Positions 1 to 6,665 of a stretch of DNA of 9,113 bases are shown here, piece after piece. This stretch comes from Promethearchaeota archaeon. GTDB lineage: Archaea; Asgardarchaeota; Lokiarchaeia; Sigynarchaeales; SOKP01. The notes beneath the pieces are model-generated. The model saw only the letters and a program-made list of their open reading frames with translations, had not been told where the DNA came from and ran no database searches. Location of the stretch: assembly GCA_014729315.1 (NCBI GenBank), contig WJKD01000742.1, positions 1 through 9,113 of the forward strand, written 5' to 3'. Numbering within the stretch: the first letter of the stretch is position 1; every line of letters begins with the position of its first letter. The translations under genes and the position numbers were made by a program.

Positions 1-12
1 CAGTAAAATGAT

Positions 13-38
13 AAAAAAGTAAAAAATATTTAAAAAAA
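13..38 (-). terminator. Oligo-T terminator of the zinc-ribbon gene
   Basis: Read on the minus strand, this stretch just after the stop codon at 79 holds three successive T runs of 7, 6 and 6 bases (plus-strand A runs at 32-38, 21-26 and 13-18). Archaeal transcription commonly ends at such tracts without a hairpin. No stable stem is visible. Confidence 0.5.
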
Positions 39-78
39 TGCTGAAGTAAATCTCATAAGAATAAAACTGGTTATAAGA

Positions 79-435
79 TTACATTTCTTTACCACAGCTT
101 TTGCAAATATATCGTTTCGCGTAAATTTTTATACCTCCCATTTGATGTAGAACCTTAGAGCGATCTTCTTGCTCCTTAAAGGACGTACCACCACAATCGG
201 CACAGACTCTTCTTCCTTCTACAGGAGGTTTTTCTTCTAATTGCTCCTCTTCCTTTTGTTTATCAACGACAGCTGAAGGTTTAACGGTTTTTCCAGAGCT
301 ATCCGCTTCTTTTGGAGCGGGAGCGGAAGCTTTGGTTTCTGGTTGAGCTGATTTCGCTTCTCCATTAAGGATTTTGTTCAGTTTCTCGTCGATATTTTTA
401 AGCATATCTAATACCTTCTCTTCAAATTCAGACAC
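79..435 (-). CDS. Small helix-linker-zinc-ribbon protein, function unknown
   Basis: The 118-residue product has three parts. Residues 1-24 form a charged amphipathic helix with heptad-like spacing, which could be a short coiled coil for self-association. Residues 25-74 are a low-complexity linker rich in Ala, Pro, Glu and Lys and are probably disordered. Residues 75-118 are a zinc ribbon with CxxC pairs at C78/C81 and C111/C114, 29 residues apart. There is no signal peptide or membrane segment, so it is probably cytoplasmic. The start is GTG, well supported by GAGGAG eight bases upstream. Zinc ribbons of this kind mediate protein or nucleic-acid contacts; no specific partner can be read from the sequence. 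It is monocistronic, with its own TATA-like element and terminator. The gene is convincing; the role is unknown. Confidence 0.85.
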   Translation of the reverse strand: MSEFEEKVLDMLKNIDEKLNKILNGEAKSAQPETKASAPAPKEADSSGKTVKPSAVVDKQKEEEQLEEKPPVEGRRVCADCGGTSFKEQEDRSKVLHQMGGIKIYAKRYICKSCGKEM

Positions 436-443
436 GATTAGAA

Positions 444-449
444 CTCCTC
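444..449 (-). promoter_or_regulatory. Ribosome binding site fixing a GTG start
   Basis: On the minus strand GAGGAG lies eight bases before the GTG at 435-433. It matches the archaeal anti-Shine-Dalgarno and is the main reason for accepting a GTG start for the zinc-ribbon protein. Confidence 0.7.
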
Positions 450-496
450 TTTTTTCGTAAATTTTAAGTTATTTACATAAGTTATGAAAAAAGCGA

Positions 497-504
497 TTTT
501 TATA
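497..504 (-). promoter_or_regulatory. Candidate TATA box of the zinc-ribbon gene
   Basis: Minus-strand ATATAAAA lies about 60 bases upstream of the GTG start. Transcription starting some 25 bases downstream would give a leader of roughly 40 bases containing the GAGGAG site. The background is very AT-rich, so the match is suggestive only. Confidence 0.4.
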
Positions 505-564
505 TTTAAGTAAAAGAAAAAAGATCCAAAAAAAATAAAAAATAGGTATAACTAAAAAGAACTC

Positions 565-573
565 TTAAATATA
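565..573 (+). promoter_or_regulatory. Candidate TATA box of the membrane-protein gene
   Basis: TTAAATATA lies about 70 bases upstream of the ATG at 644, preceded by a purine-rich stretch that could act as a BRE. Initiation near 598 would give a leader of about 45 bases. Other AT-rich stretches nearby could serve equally well. Confidence 0.3.
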
Positions 574-643
574 GCTAGATCTTAGATTAATGTAATAATT
601 ACTTGTTAAATAATTGAAAAACGAAAATTACGGATGATTATTT

Positions 644-1303
644 ATGGCACCAACAATGGCCTCTCGAGAAGCATTAAGCGGATTGAGAGATTTGACTATG
701 ATTAAATGGTACATTATCCCTTTACTTGCAATAGTTTTATATATTTATGCCGTTGAAATAAAGAAAGCAAGACAAACTAGGGATTGGAACGCAATATACG
801 CAGGATTAACTGTTTTTGGTTTAGATTTCATCAACGAAACTTGGAATGGTATGGTATTTGCAATTACAAACTATTCGGCATTTTGGACAACTCCGGGAGA
901 TACCGCCCTAAGAACGATGGTTGGATGGAATATTGAAATAATGTTCATGTTTTCAATAGCAGGTATCATATATTATCATAGTTTATTGGAATGGAAAGAC
1001 GATAAGATTCTCGGATTACCTAATAGATGGGCTTTTGCTATTGGTTTCGCGGGATTTTGTGTATTTGTTGAATGCATTTTAAATATCGGCGGACATTTAG
1101 TGTGGGTTTACCCATGGTGGAACTTATCGTTTACGGGTATTTGGTTAATTTTTCTCGTAGGGTATTTCTTTTTTTTTGCGGGCGCTAACTTAGTTATTGG
1201 AATGGAATACGACAAAAATAAAAAGATTACTTTAGGTATCATCTACGCAATTCCAATTACTTTAAACATCATCTTTTTAGGCGTATTAGGATGGGTTTAT
1301 TGA
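644..1303 (+). CDS. Six-helix, aromatic-rich integral membrane protein, unknown function
   Basis: The 219-residue product has six hydrophobic segments at about residues 20-37, 50-74, 92-113, 128-150, 162-188 and 196-218. Basic residues cluster in the loops after helices 1 (K40, K41, R43, R46), 3 and 5 (KNKK), so the positive-inside rule predicts both termini outside. Trp, Tyr and Phe are very abundant, including a VYPWW motif at 155-159 in the predicted outer loop. Acidic or polar residues lie within or at the edge of helices: D61, N64 and E65 in helix 2, E98 in helix 3, E143, N147 and H151 around helix 4. This suggests a buried ligand, metal or proton site more than a plain anchor. I do not recognise the family. 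ATG at 644 is preceded by GGATGA six bases upstream; ATGs at 656 and 698 are alternatives, the latter starting right at helix 1. The gene stands alone. Confidence 0.85.
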   Translation: MAPTMASREALSGLRDLTMIKWYIIPLLAIVLYIYAVEIKKARQTRDWNAIYAGLTVFGLDFINETWNGMVFAITNYSAFWTTPGDTALRTMVGWNIEIMFMFSIAGIIYYHSLLEWKDDKILGLPNRWAFAIGFAGFCVFVECILNIGGHLVWVYPWWNLSFTGIWLIFLVGYFFFFAGANLVIGMEYDKNKKITLGIIYAIPITLNIIFLGVLGWVY

Positions 1304-1348
1304 ACTATGGAAAGGAATAAAACCAATAATAACTAAAGTTAAAGCTTC

Positions 1349-1362
1349 TTTTTTTCCTTTTT
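1349..1362 (+). terminator. Oligo-T terminator of the membrane-protein gene
   Basis: T7-CC-T5 begins 45 bases after the TGA stop on the plus strand. It fits a hairpin-independent archaeal terminator. Confidence 0.5.
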
Positions 1363-1476
1363 ATCTTCTATATTCGTGCTAATAGACCAAACGCTACTAA
1401 TTTCTTCAATATATGATTCAGTATTTTCCTAATCAATGTTCAAGTTATAATAATTAATTAGGTTAGGATAAAGGGT

Positions 1477-1485
1477 AAAAAAAAA
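1477..1485 (-). terminator. Oligo-T terminator of the thiolase-DUF35 operon
   Basis: On the minus strand a run of nine T lies 17 bases beyond the TAA of the DUF35 gene. It is the longest T run in this gap and is placed as expected for the operon end. Confidence 0.55.
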
Positions 1486-1502
1486 TAATAATAATACAAC
1501 AT

Positions 1503-1922
1503 TTAAGCGGGCTCAAAACCAAGATCTACTCTCGTTTCTCCTCTAATATCTGTTTCTAAAAAGGTAGCTTTAACGGACATGCCAATGTTTATTGTTTCCG
1601 GTTTGCTTTCATCGACGCCGACTAACTGACCACTCACCATTGGTCCCTCTTTCAACCTAACGATCGAAAAACAATACGGATTCTTTCGATCATACCCTTT
1701 TTCAACAAAGAATGGCGTGCCGACAGTGATACTCGTGAACGCTGCTAATTCTCCCTCGCCAGACATTTCTATCCATTCAACATTTGTAGAATTACATGCA
1801 GTACAAAGTTTTCTTACTGGAACATACATTGCCCCGCAATCTTTACATTTTGTTCCCATTAGTTTTTTTTCTGTTAAATAGTCTAAATAACTTTTAATCG
1901 TAAAATCTCTCTCTTCAGACAT
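1503..1922 (-). CDS. DUF35 zinc-ribbon/OB-fold protein, acyl-CoA thiolase partner
   Basis: The 139-residue product has DUF35 architecture. An N-terminal helix (about residues 7-21) is followed by a rubredoxin-like zinc ribbon with C26/C29 and C40/C43. An OB-fold runs from about residue 50 to the C-terminus, with the family's glycine-rich entry (SGEGELAAFTSI) and a VSGQLVG strand. DUF35 proteins pair with thiolases and HMG-CoA synthase; in a methanogen complex the DUF35 subunit bridges the two enzymes and holds the CoA pantetheine arm so acetoacetyl-CoA is channelled. The immediately upstream thiolase is the obvious partner here. I chose the ATG at 1922 because GAGGTG lies nine bases upstream; the ATG at 1964 would add 14 residues and overlap the thiolase. 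The ribosome binding site shares a base with the thiolase TAG stop, which implies coupled translation. Confidence 0.92.
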   Translation of the reverse strand: MSEERDFTIKSYLDYLTEKKLMGTKCKDCGAMYVPVRKLCTACNSTNVEWIEMSGEGELAAFTSITVGTPFFVEKGYDRKNPYCFSIVRLKEGPMVSGQLVGVDESKPETINIGMSVKATFLETDIRGETRVDLGFEPA

Positions 1923-1931
1923 TTTTTCATC

Positions 1932-1937
1932 CACCTC
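1932..1937 (-). promoter_or_regulatory. Ribosome binding site overlapping the thiolase stop
   Basis: Minus-strand GAGGTG begins on the last base of the thiolase TAG (1939-1937) and ends nine bases before the DUF35 ATG. It decides the DUF35 start and suggests that ribosomes ending on thiolase reinitiate on DUF35, keeping the partners in balance. Confidence 0.75.
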
Positions 1938-3196
1938 TATTTTTGATAAATGGTCACCACACAAGTGGCTCCACTTCCTCCTAGGTTATGCGTCATAGCG
2001 CGTTCCACATCAAAACTTACTTGTCTGTTTCGTTCAGCGATACCTCTCATTTGTTTAAATATTTCAACTGCTTGAGCGGCTCCTGTAGCACCAACGGGGT
2101 GTCCTTTACTTTTTAGTCCTCCGCTTGTATTAATTGGAAGAGCTCCATCTCTTTTTGTATCTCCATTTTTAACAGCTTCGGCTGCTTTACCTTTTTCGTA
2201 AAATCCTAAGTCTTCCATAGCAACTAGTTCAGCAATCGTAAAACAATCGTGGACCTCACATACTTGTATGTCCTTTGGTCCCATTCCAGACATATCGTAA
2301 GCTTGCCGAGCTGCTTCTCTTGTTGCGATAAAACTAGTAATTTCTTTTCTGTCGTGAACTGATAACGCTGCACTACCTTGTCCAGTACCTGCTATCCAAA
2401 TCGGCGTGTCTGTGAACTCTTTTGCTTTTTCCGCAGAAGTTAAGAACAAGCAAGCAGCACCGTCTGTAATTAAGCTGCAATCAAAAAGCCGTAAGGGATA
2501 AGCAATTATTGGATTAGACCTACTTTTAAGGAAGTCAAATTCATCGTTCCAATCGGGTGCTTCGCCACCGCTACTAGCAATTTTTTTTAGTTTACTCTCC
2601 ATCATATCTTTAATTGATGATTGCATCTGTGCGAACGGATTTTCCTTACCATTTTCATGATTTTTTATGCCAATCCTCATTAAATCTTCTGCAGTCGTTC
2701 CGTATTTATGAAAGTGAGCAGAAGCTACAGTCGCGTAAAGTCCAGGAAAGGTCGCACCCGCTGGATATTCAAAAGTGCTATCAGAAGCAGTTGCAAGCAC
2801 ATCTGTGACTCCTGTTGTTGGTAATTCCGTCATGCATTCAACTCCTGAGACTGCCACGGTGTCGTGAACACCCGAAGCGATGGCTAATATTGCTTGACGT
2901 AACGCGATACCACTACTAGCACACGCACCTTCAAATCTAGCGGCGGGTTTTGGAGTAAGACCAACTAAATCTGCCATTTGAGGACCTAAATGACCTTGAT
3001 GATTAAAAAGGTCTGAAGAATAATTTCCAACATAGCATGCATCGATATCCTTAGGTTCAATCCCATGATCAACCGTTTTCAATGCTTGTAACCACGCATC
3101 GACCCACATATCGGGATTTCTCTTAAGCGGAAAATTTCTACCGAACTTACACATACCTGCGCCTACTAAAGCTACTTTTTTCGCTAATTTTCCCAT
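1937..3196 (-). CDS. Archaeal thiolase (probable acetyl-CoA C-acetyltransferase)
   Basis: The 419-residue product is a full-length thiolase-fold enzyme of the archaeal/SCP2-thiolase type. The nucleophilic cysteine is C92 in GACASSG. The VHDCF motif gives H316 and C318, and the GHPVGATG motif gives H366. The C-terminal glycine loop (HNLGGSGATC, 403-412) lacks the CxG cysteine of bacterial degradative thiolases, as is usual in this subfamily, where the cysteine of HDCF takes that place. The expected reaction is condensation of two acetyl-CoA to acetoacetyl-CoA, the first mevalonate step, or the reverse cleavage. Chain-length preference cannot be read from sequence. It is cytoplasmic and transcribed with the DUF35 partner 14 bases downstream. 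The ATG at 3196 has AAGGTAATC upstream. HMG-CoA synthase, often the third member of this cluster, is absent, so a beta-oxidation or other acyl-CoA role remains possible. Confidence 0.93.
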   Translation of the reverse strand: MGKLAKKVALVGAGMCKFGRNFPLKRNPDMWVDAWLQALKTVDHGIEPKDIDACYVGNYSSDLFNHQGHLGPQMADLVGLTPKPAARFEGACASSGIALRQAILAIASGVHDTVAVSGVECMTELPTTGVTDVLATASDSTFEYPAGATFPGLYATVASAHFHKYGTTAEDLMRIGIKNHENGKENPFAQMQSSIKDMMESKLKKIASSGGEAPDWNDEFDFLKSRSNPIIAYPLRLFDCSLITDGAACLFLTSAEKAKEFTDTPIWIAGTGQGSAALSVHDRKEITSFIATREAARQAYDMSGMGPKDIQVCEVHDCFTIAELVAMEDLGFYEKGKAAEAVKNGDTKRDGALPINTSGGLKSKGHPVGATGAAQAVEIFKQMRGIAERNRQVSFDVERAMTHNLGGSGATCVVTIYQK

Positions 3197-3199
3197 TTA

Positions 3200-3208
3200 G
3201 ATTACCTT
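3200..3208 (-). promoter_or_regulatory. Ribosome binding site of the thiolase gene
   Basis: Minus-strand AAGGTAATC matches the archaeal consensus GGAGGTGATC except for one internal base. Eight bases separate its GG from the ATG at 3196. Confidence 0.6.
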
Positions 3209-3244
3209 ATTCATAATATTTTTATTGTTAGGAATTTTCAAATC

Positions 3245-3253
3245 ATTTTATAA
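3245..3253 (-). promoter_or_regulatory. Candidate TATA box of the thiolase operon
   Basis: Minus-strand TTATAAAAT lies about 50 bases upstream of the thiolase ATG. A start about 25 bases downstream would leave a leader near 28 bases that includes AAGGTAATC. A second TATA-like stretch exists farther upstream around 3326-3340. Confidence 0.4.
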
Positions 3254-3392
3254 GTTAATCAAATGAATTTATTAAAAATTAAATTTCTTTTCATTTTTTA
3301 AAATAAGACATTAGAGGTCAATAGTATAAAATATAGTTCGGAATTTTATTATTTACTAATATCAAAAGGGAATAAACAAAATCCTAAAATTT

Positions 3393-3995
3393 TTATCTAT
3401 TAAAAGTATGCAATATCAGTTCTAATAGATACTGAACGACTTGCTCGTCGTTTTCAAAAAGGGGAATAAAAAATAGATGGTAATGTATTATAGACTCAAG
3501 GAGTATAAAACTGATTTTAATTCTTTTAAATAATTCGTCTTTTGAGATATTTTTAAATCTATTGAGCTTACTTAAAAGTTCAGCTAAATTTTTTAATTCG
3601 CTATCGATCGAAGATATATAATCGTTAAAAATTGGTCTATTTGCCAAAAATGCTTGTTCAATAGCTAAGTTGAGTTCAAAATCGCTTTTATGAATGTGTA
3701 AATGATTCTTAATGATAAGTCTTAAAGATTTTTCAAAGTTTGAATCTTTAATGTTTTTTAAAATATTGACATGCAGGATTTTATTAAAGTTTTGTAAAGT
3801 AATTTTTCTCACAATATCAGCTTTCCCGTTTGGAAAATGATGGTATATTGTACCTATAGCAAGTTTCGCCTGTTCAGCGACGTGATTGGTGCTTAGTTTA
3901 TCGTAACCATTCTTATCAATTAATTTTAATGTTGTTTCAACGATTTTTTTAATGGTTTTGTCTTTATTTCTTGTTCTAGACTTTTTTGAACTCAT
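3393..3995 (-). CDS. TetR/AcrR-family transcriptional regulator
   Basis: The 200-residue product is normal for the family. A Lys/Arg-rich tail (residues 1-17) precedes a three-helix DNA-binding domain. Helix 1 is about 14-29, and the helix-turn-helix spans about 34-54 with the signature LSTNHVAEQAKLAIGTIYHH, followed by FPNGKADIV, the usual entry to helix 4. Residues from about 65 to 200 are predicted helical and form the ligand-binding and dimerisation domain; their sequence is too divergent to name a ligand. Such proteins normally repress and release DNA on binding a small hydrophobic or acyl-type ligand. It is divergent from the hydrolase across 89 bases that contain an inverted repeat, and lies 196 bases upstream of the thiolase operon on the same strand. 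Self-regulation plus control of the hydrolase is the likeliest arrangement; thiolase control is possible but less supported. Confidence 0.92.
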   Translation of the reverse strand: MSSKKSRTRNKDKTIKKIVETTLKLIDKNGYDKLSTNHVAEQAKLAIGTIYHHFPNGKADIVRKITLQNFNKILHVNILKNIKDSNFEKSLRLIIKNHLHIHKSDFELNLAIEQAFLANRPIFNDYISSIDSELKNLAELLSKLNRFKNISKDELFKRIKISFILLESIIHYHLFFIPLFENDEQVVQYLLELILHTFNR

Positions 3996-4009
3996 TAAAG
4001 ATCATTAAC

Positions 4010-4050
4010 CGAGCATTACTCAAAAAACTTTTTATACCGTGCAATACTCG
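4010..4050. promoter_or_regulatory. Candidate TetR operator, imperfect inverted repeat
   Basis: CGAGCATTACTC (4010-4021) and the reverse complement of 4039-4050 (CGAGTATTGCAC) agree at 9 of 12 positions, with a 17-base centre holding the TATA-like element. The left arm by itself is nearly palindromic (GAG-5-CTC). Each arm falls between a TATA element and the predicted start of one divergent gene, where a bound repressor would block initiation. The TetR link is inferred from location. Confidence 0.45.
4028..4036. promoter_or_regulatory. TATA-like element in the divergent promoter
   Basis: The sequence reads CTTTTTATA on the plus strand and TATAAAAAG on the minus strand. The minus reading is a strong TATA box that would give the TetR gene a leader of only about 10-15 bases. 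The plus reading could serve the hydrolase, with a leader near 25 bases. Confidence 0.45.
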
Positions 4051-4051
4051 A

Positions 4052-4060
4052 TTATAATAT
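4052..4060 (+). promoter_or_regulatory. Alternative TATA box of the hydrolase gene
   Basis: TTATAATAT ends 24 bases before the hydrolase ATG. If used, the transcript would be leaderless or nearly so, which fits the absence of a clear Shine-Dalgarno site there. Confidence 0.35.
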
Positions 4061-4084
4061 TAAAAAACCAAGCTGATTAAAATA

Positions 4085-5239
4085 ATGTCAAAATTAGAAG
4101 AAAGGTTTACAATTGGATATTATGACCTTCACGAACATCCAAACCTTAATTTTCAACTTAATAGATTGATAAGTAATGGAGGCAAATTGGAAGAAATTAA
4201 GGAAGTCGCACCTAGAATCAAGGATTTTGATGATTGGAAGTGTGAATTAAAAAGGTTAGGAAATCAAGCCTTATCGGAGGAAAGAATGCTAAATGCGGCC
4301 ATGTATTTTAGGGCTGCAGAATTCTTTCTTGAACCGAATGATCCAGACAAAGAAAAACTCTATAGTAAATTTATTGAATTAATTGATAAAGTACACCCCG
4401 ATATAGGGGAAAAAAAAATAGAAATCCCTTACGAAGATACTTTCTTACCGGGTTATCATATTAAAAATTCAAAACCTAAAGGAAATATTATCATTCACGG
4501 AGGATACGATTCCTTATTGGAGGAGTTTTACAATCTTTATATTTATTTTAGACAAGCGGGATACAATGTCATTGCTTTCGAAGGACCAGGCCAAGGGACT
4601 GCGTTAAAAAGAAATAATTTATCAATGACTCACAAATGGGAAAAACCAGTTAAAACTGTGCTCGACTTTTTTAATATTGAGGATGCTATATTGATTGGGA
4701 TGTCACTCGGAGGTTATTTAGCACTTAGAGCTGCTGCGTTTGAACCAAGAATAACCAAAGTAATCGCATTTGGAATCATTTACGACTTTTTTCAGGTTTT
4801 ATTATCCGCAGGAGGTCCAAAAGTTAGGGAATTAGCAGAAAATCTATTAAAAACTAATAAAGTGGATCTTTTTAATAAAATTATGAAAAAACGAATGAAG
4901 TCAGATTTACTAGTAAACTGGGGAGTGAATCATGGAATGTACGTATTTGGAGTTAACTCTCCTTTTGAATACGTTAAAAAAGCGCAGTTGTTTTCAACAG
5001 CTGACATATCAGGAGAGATTACCCAAGATGTTTTATTATTGATGGGAACTAAAGACCATTTCATTCCATTAGAAATGTTTTATAAACAAATAGAAGCGTT
5101 AAAGAACGTAAAGTCACTCACGGCAAGGCTATTTACTGAGCAAGAAAACGCCTCAAGTCATTGTCAGATGGATAATTTAAAATTAGCATTAGACACGATG
5201 ACCAATTGGATTGAAGAAATGAATCGGCGAACAATCTGA
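4085..5239 (+). CDS. FrsA-like alpha/beta hydrolase
   Basis: The 384-residue product has an N-terminal helical cap (about 1-105) followed by an alpha/beta-hydrolase core. This layout resembles the FrsA/DUF1100 and 2,6-dihydropseudooxynicotine hydrolase group. Core landmarks are the oxyanion-side strand IIIHGGYDS (136-143), FEGPGQG (165-171), the nucleophile elbow GMSLGG with S207, the acid D324 in GTKDHFIP, and the base H359 in SSHCQ. The Ser-Asp-His triad is therefore complete. Relatives cleave esters or C-C bonds of small molecules; the substrate here cannot be predicted. There is no signal peptide, so it is cytoplasmic. The divergent TetR gene with shared promoter suggests substrate-inducible expression. 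It ends with TGA just before a hairpin terminator shared with the convergent CotH gene. No strong ribosome binding site is visible. Confidence 0.9.
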   Translation: MSKLEERFTIGYYDLHEHPNLNFQLNRLISNGGKLEEIKEVAPRIKDFDDWKCELKRLGNQALSEERMLNAAMYFRAAEFFLEPNDPDKEKLYSKFIELIDKVHPDIGEKKIEIPYEDTFLPGYHIKNSKPKGNIIIHGGYDSLLEEFYNLYIYFRQAGYNVIAFEGPGQGTALKRNNLSMTHKWEKPVKTVLDFFNIEDAILIGMSLGGYLALRAAAFEPRITKVIAFGIIYDFFQVLLSAGGPKVRELAENLLKTNKVDLFNKIMKKRMKSDLLVNWGVNHGMYVFGVNSPFEYVKKAQLFSTADISGEITQDVLLLMGTKDHFIPLEMFYKQIEALKNVKSLTARLFTEQENASSHCQMDNLKLALDTMTNWIEEMNRRTI

Positions 5240-5243
5240 AGTG

Positions 5244-5276
5244 GTTAATTAAAAAAATTAACATCCTCCTTTTTTT
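5244..5276. terminator. Bidirectional hairpin terminator
   Basis: GTTAATT (5244-5250) and AATTAAC (5256-5262) form a perfect seven-base stem with a five-A loop. On the plus strand a run of seven T follows at 5270-5276, ending against the CotH stop codon. On the minus strand the loop and stem give a seven-T run. It sits in the 37 bases between the convergent hydrolase and CotH genes and probably ends both transcripts. Confidence 0.6.
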
Positions 5277-6584
5277 CTAATATTTTGCAAAATAATTGTC
5301 ACAAAAGATTAATCTTTCTTTAATCCAATCGTGTAAGGATTCAGTAGATTCGTCCAAATCATTTTCGTATTTTAACTTGATGGTTTTAGGATTCCACATT
5401 TTTACTTCAAATTCTAAAATGTATTTAATTCTCTCTTCGTATTCCTCCAACTTTTCGATAAAATATTCTTGAGTCCAAAGAGATCTCCTAAGATAAAACC
5501 ATCGATCTTTACATTCCTTCAAAAAAGACGAGTTTTGAAGAAGACGATTAAATAATTGGGATTGATTACATATGTCCTTTTGCTGATCTTTAGCAGCAGC
5601 GTATCTTTCCCAACCATATTGTCCAAAACTTTTATCATAATCCCATGGTATTAAAAAGAATTTATTTGGATAACTATTTCTTATTATAAAGTAGTTATTA
5701 CTCCAGAAATCGAGATGCATATTAAAATAGTTATAGAGGTAAAAATCTATTAAATTAGATTTTTCAAATAAAGAAAAAATACCATTAGTTAAGGAAAAGA
5801 AAGTATTATTATCAACACAATTAATAAAACGCACGATATAATTCATTATATCGTCCATTACTCGATAACCTTCGTATTCGTTAGGCCAGTCTTGGTGCCA
5901 AGTACTTTGATGGTATTCTCGAAGGGTAGATCCTACATCCGCTTGAAAAATCAAACTTGTTTTATTATCGTTCGACGGCTCGTTTAAATTGAATAGTCTT
6001 CGATCCGTTTTTTCAGCAAGTAAATACAAACCTTGAAATTCACCATTAAAATAAAGAGTTACATATTCAGATTCGGGTGAAAAGGCTGTAGGGTTTAATT
6101 CATTTAGGCTCGCCCATGAGTCTAATCCTAATTTAATTCGAGTTCTAGAAAAGTCCAAGTACATTGAAAATAACACCCAATCATCATCTTTTCTCATATT
6201 TAATAAAGAAATATCTTGAGAAAGTTCAAGTCTATATCCCTTTTTAGGCCATCTTCTTGAACCTCCTTCGTTACCAGAACCCCTATATTTGATTCTCGAG
6301 TTCATTGGTTTAACTTGATCTTCGATTTGATTGCTTCGTATCTCGAAGGAGCATTCAACGTACTCATTGTAAGATAATTCGTCAGAACATGTTATACATA
6401 TTCGGGGTAAATCTCCAGATTCGTAAGGATCGTAAATAAAGTATGTAAAGACAAGAATAGACGAAATAAGAATTATACCTAAAAAAATAAATATCAGAAA
6501 TTCTCTTCTTTTAAGAGGTTTAGCTCCTGATTTCTTAATTTGCTGAAAATTTCTCTTTTCGCTCTTCTTCTTAAATAATACCAT
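5277..6584 (-). CDS. Membrane-anchored CotH-family kinase-like protein
   Basis: The 435-residue product (from the ATG at 6584) starts with a Lys/Arg-rich tail (1-28), then one membrane helix at about 29-51, and a large C-terminal domain. The basic N-terminus predicts a signal anchor with the domain outside the cell. From about residue 58 it matches the CotH family: RGSG (101-104), the basic WPKKGYRLEL (112-121), DDDWVL (133-138), VTLYFNGEFQGLYLLAEK (175-192), DFWSNNYFIIR (292-302) and IPWDYDKSFG (312-321), whose D315 and D317 resemble metal-binding acids. B. subtilis CotH is an atypical protein kinase that phosphorylates spore-coat proteins; a surface role on envelope proteins is plausible here but untested. 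A TTG at 6590 in frame would add two residues; ATG is preferred. No strong ribosome binding site is seen. Confidence 0.85.
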   Translation of the reverse strand: MVLFKKKSEKRNFQQIKKSGAKPLKRREFLIFIFLGIILISSILVFTYFIYDPYESGDLPRICITCSDELSYNEYVECSFEIRSNQIEDQVKPMNSRIKYRGSGNEGGSRRWPKKGYRLELSQDISLLNMRKDDDWVLFSMYLDFSRTRIKLGLDSWASLNELNPTAFSPESEYVTLYFNGEFQGLYLLAEKTDRRLFNLNEPSNDNKTSLIFQADVGSTLREYHQSTWHQDWPNEYEGYRVMDDIMNYIVRFINCVDNNTFFSLTNGIFSLFEKSNLIDFYLYNYFNMHLDFWSNNYFIIRNSYPNKFFLIPWDYDKSFGQYGWERYAAAKDQQKDICNQSQLFNRLLQNSSFLKECKDRWFYLRRSLWTQEYFIEKLEEYEERIKYILEFEVKMWNPKTIKLKYENDLDESTESLHDWIKERLIFCDNYFAKY

Positions 6585-6665
6585 ATTCAATTAACAAACC
6601 TAATTTAAAGAATCAAGTAGAATAGTTATTTACAATTAGTCTTAGATAAATAAATAATTTCTTCT

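Noticed and set aside
436..643. Divergent gap between the zinc-ribbon and membrane-protein genes as a hidden small gene or repeat
   Set aside because: Short open frames there lack ribosome sites and protein-like composition; the stretch is poly-A/T-rich and fits two divergent promoters.
1923..1964. Upstream ATG adding 14 residues to the DUF35 protein
   Set aside because: It would overlap the thiolase by 28 bases and ignores the well-placed GAGGTG site before the ATG at 1922; DUF35 proteins usually start near the MSEERDF position.
2614..2808. 64-codon plus-strand open frame
   Set aside because: It lies wholly inside the thiolase gene on the opposite strand, has no recognisable domain, and the thiolase reading is certain.
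3197..3214. Five-codon frame (MNKVI) ending right against the thiolase ATG
   Set aside because: It coincides with the thiolase ribosome binding site AAGGTAATC and is too short to judge; a regulatory leader peptide cannot be supported.
3215..3392. AT-rich gap between the TetR gene and the thiolase operon as a possible RNA gene or riboswitch
   Set aside because: I found no tRNA-like arms, no extended stems and no conserved riboswitch core; candidate TATA elements explain what is visible.
6585..6590. TTG start two codons upstream of the CotH ATG
   Set aside because: No ribosome binding site favours it and an ATG is available six bases later.
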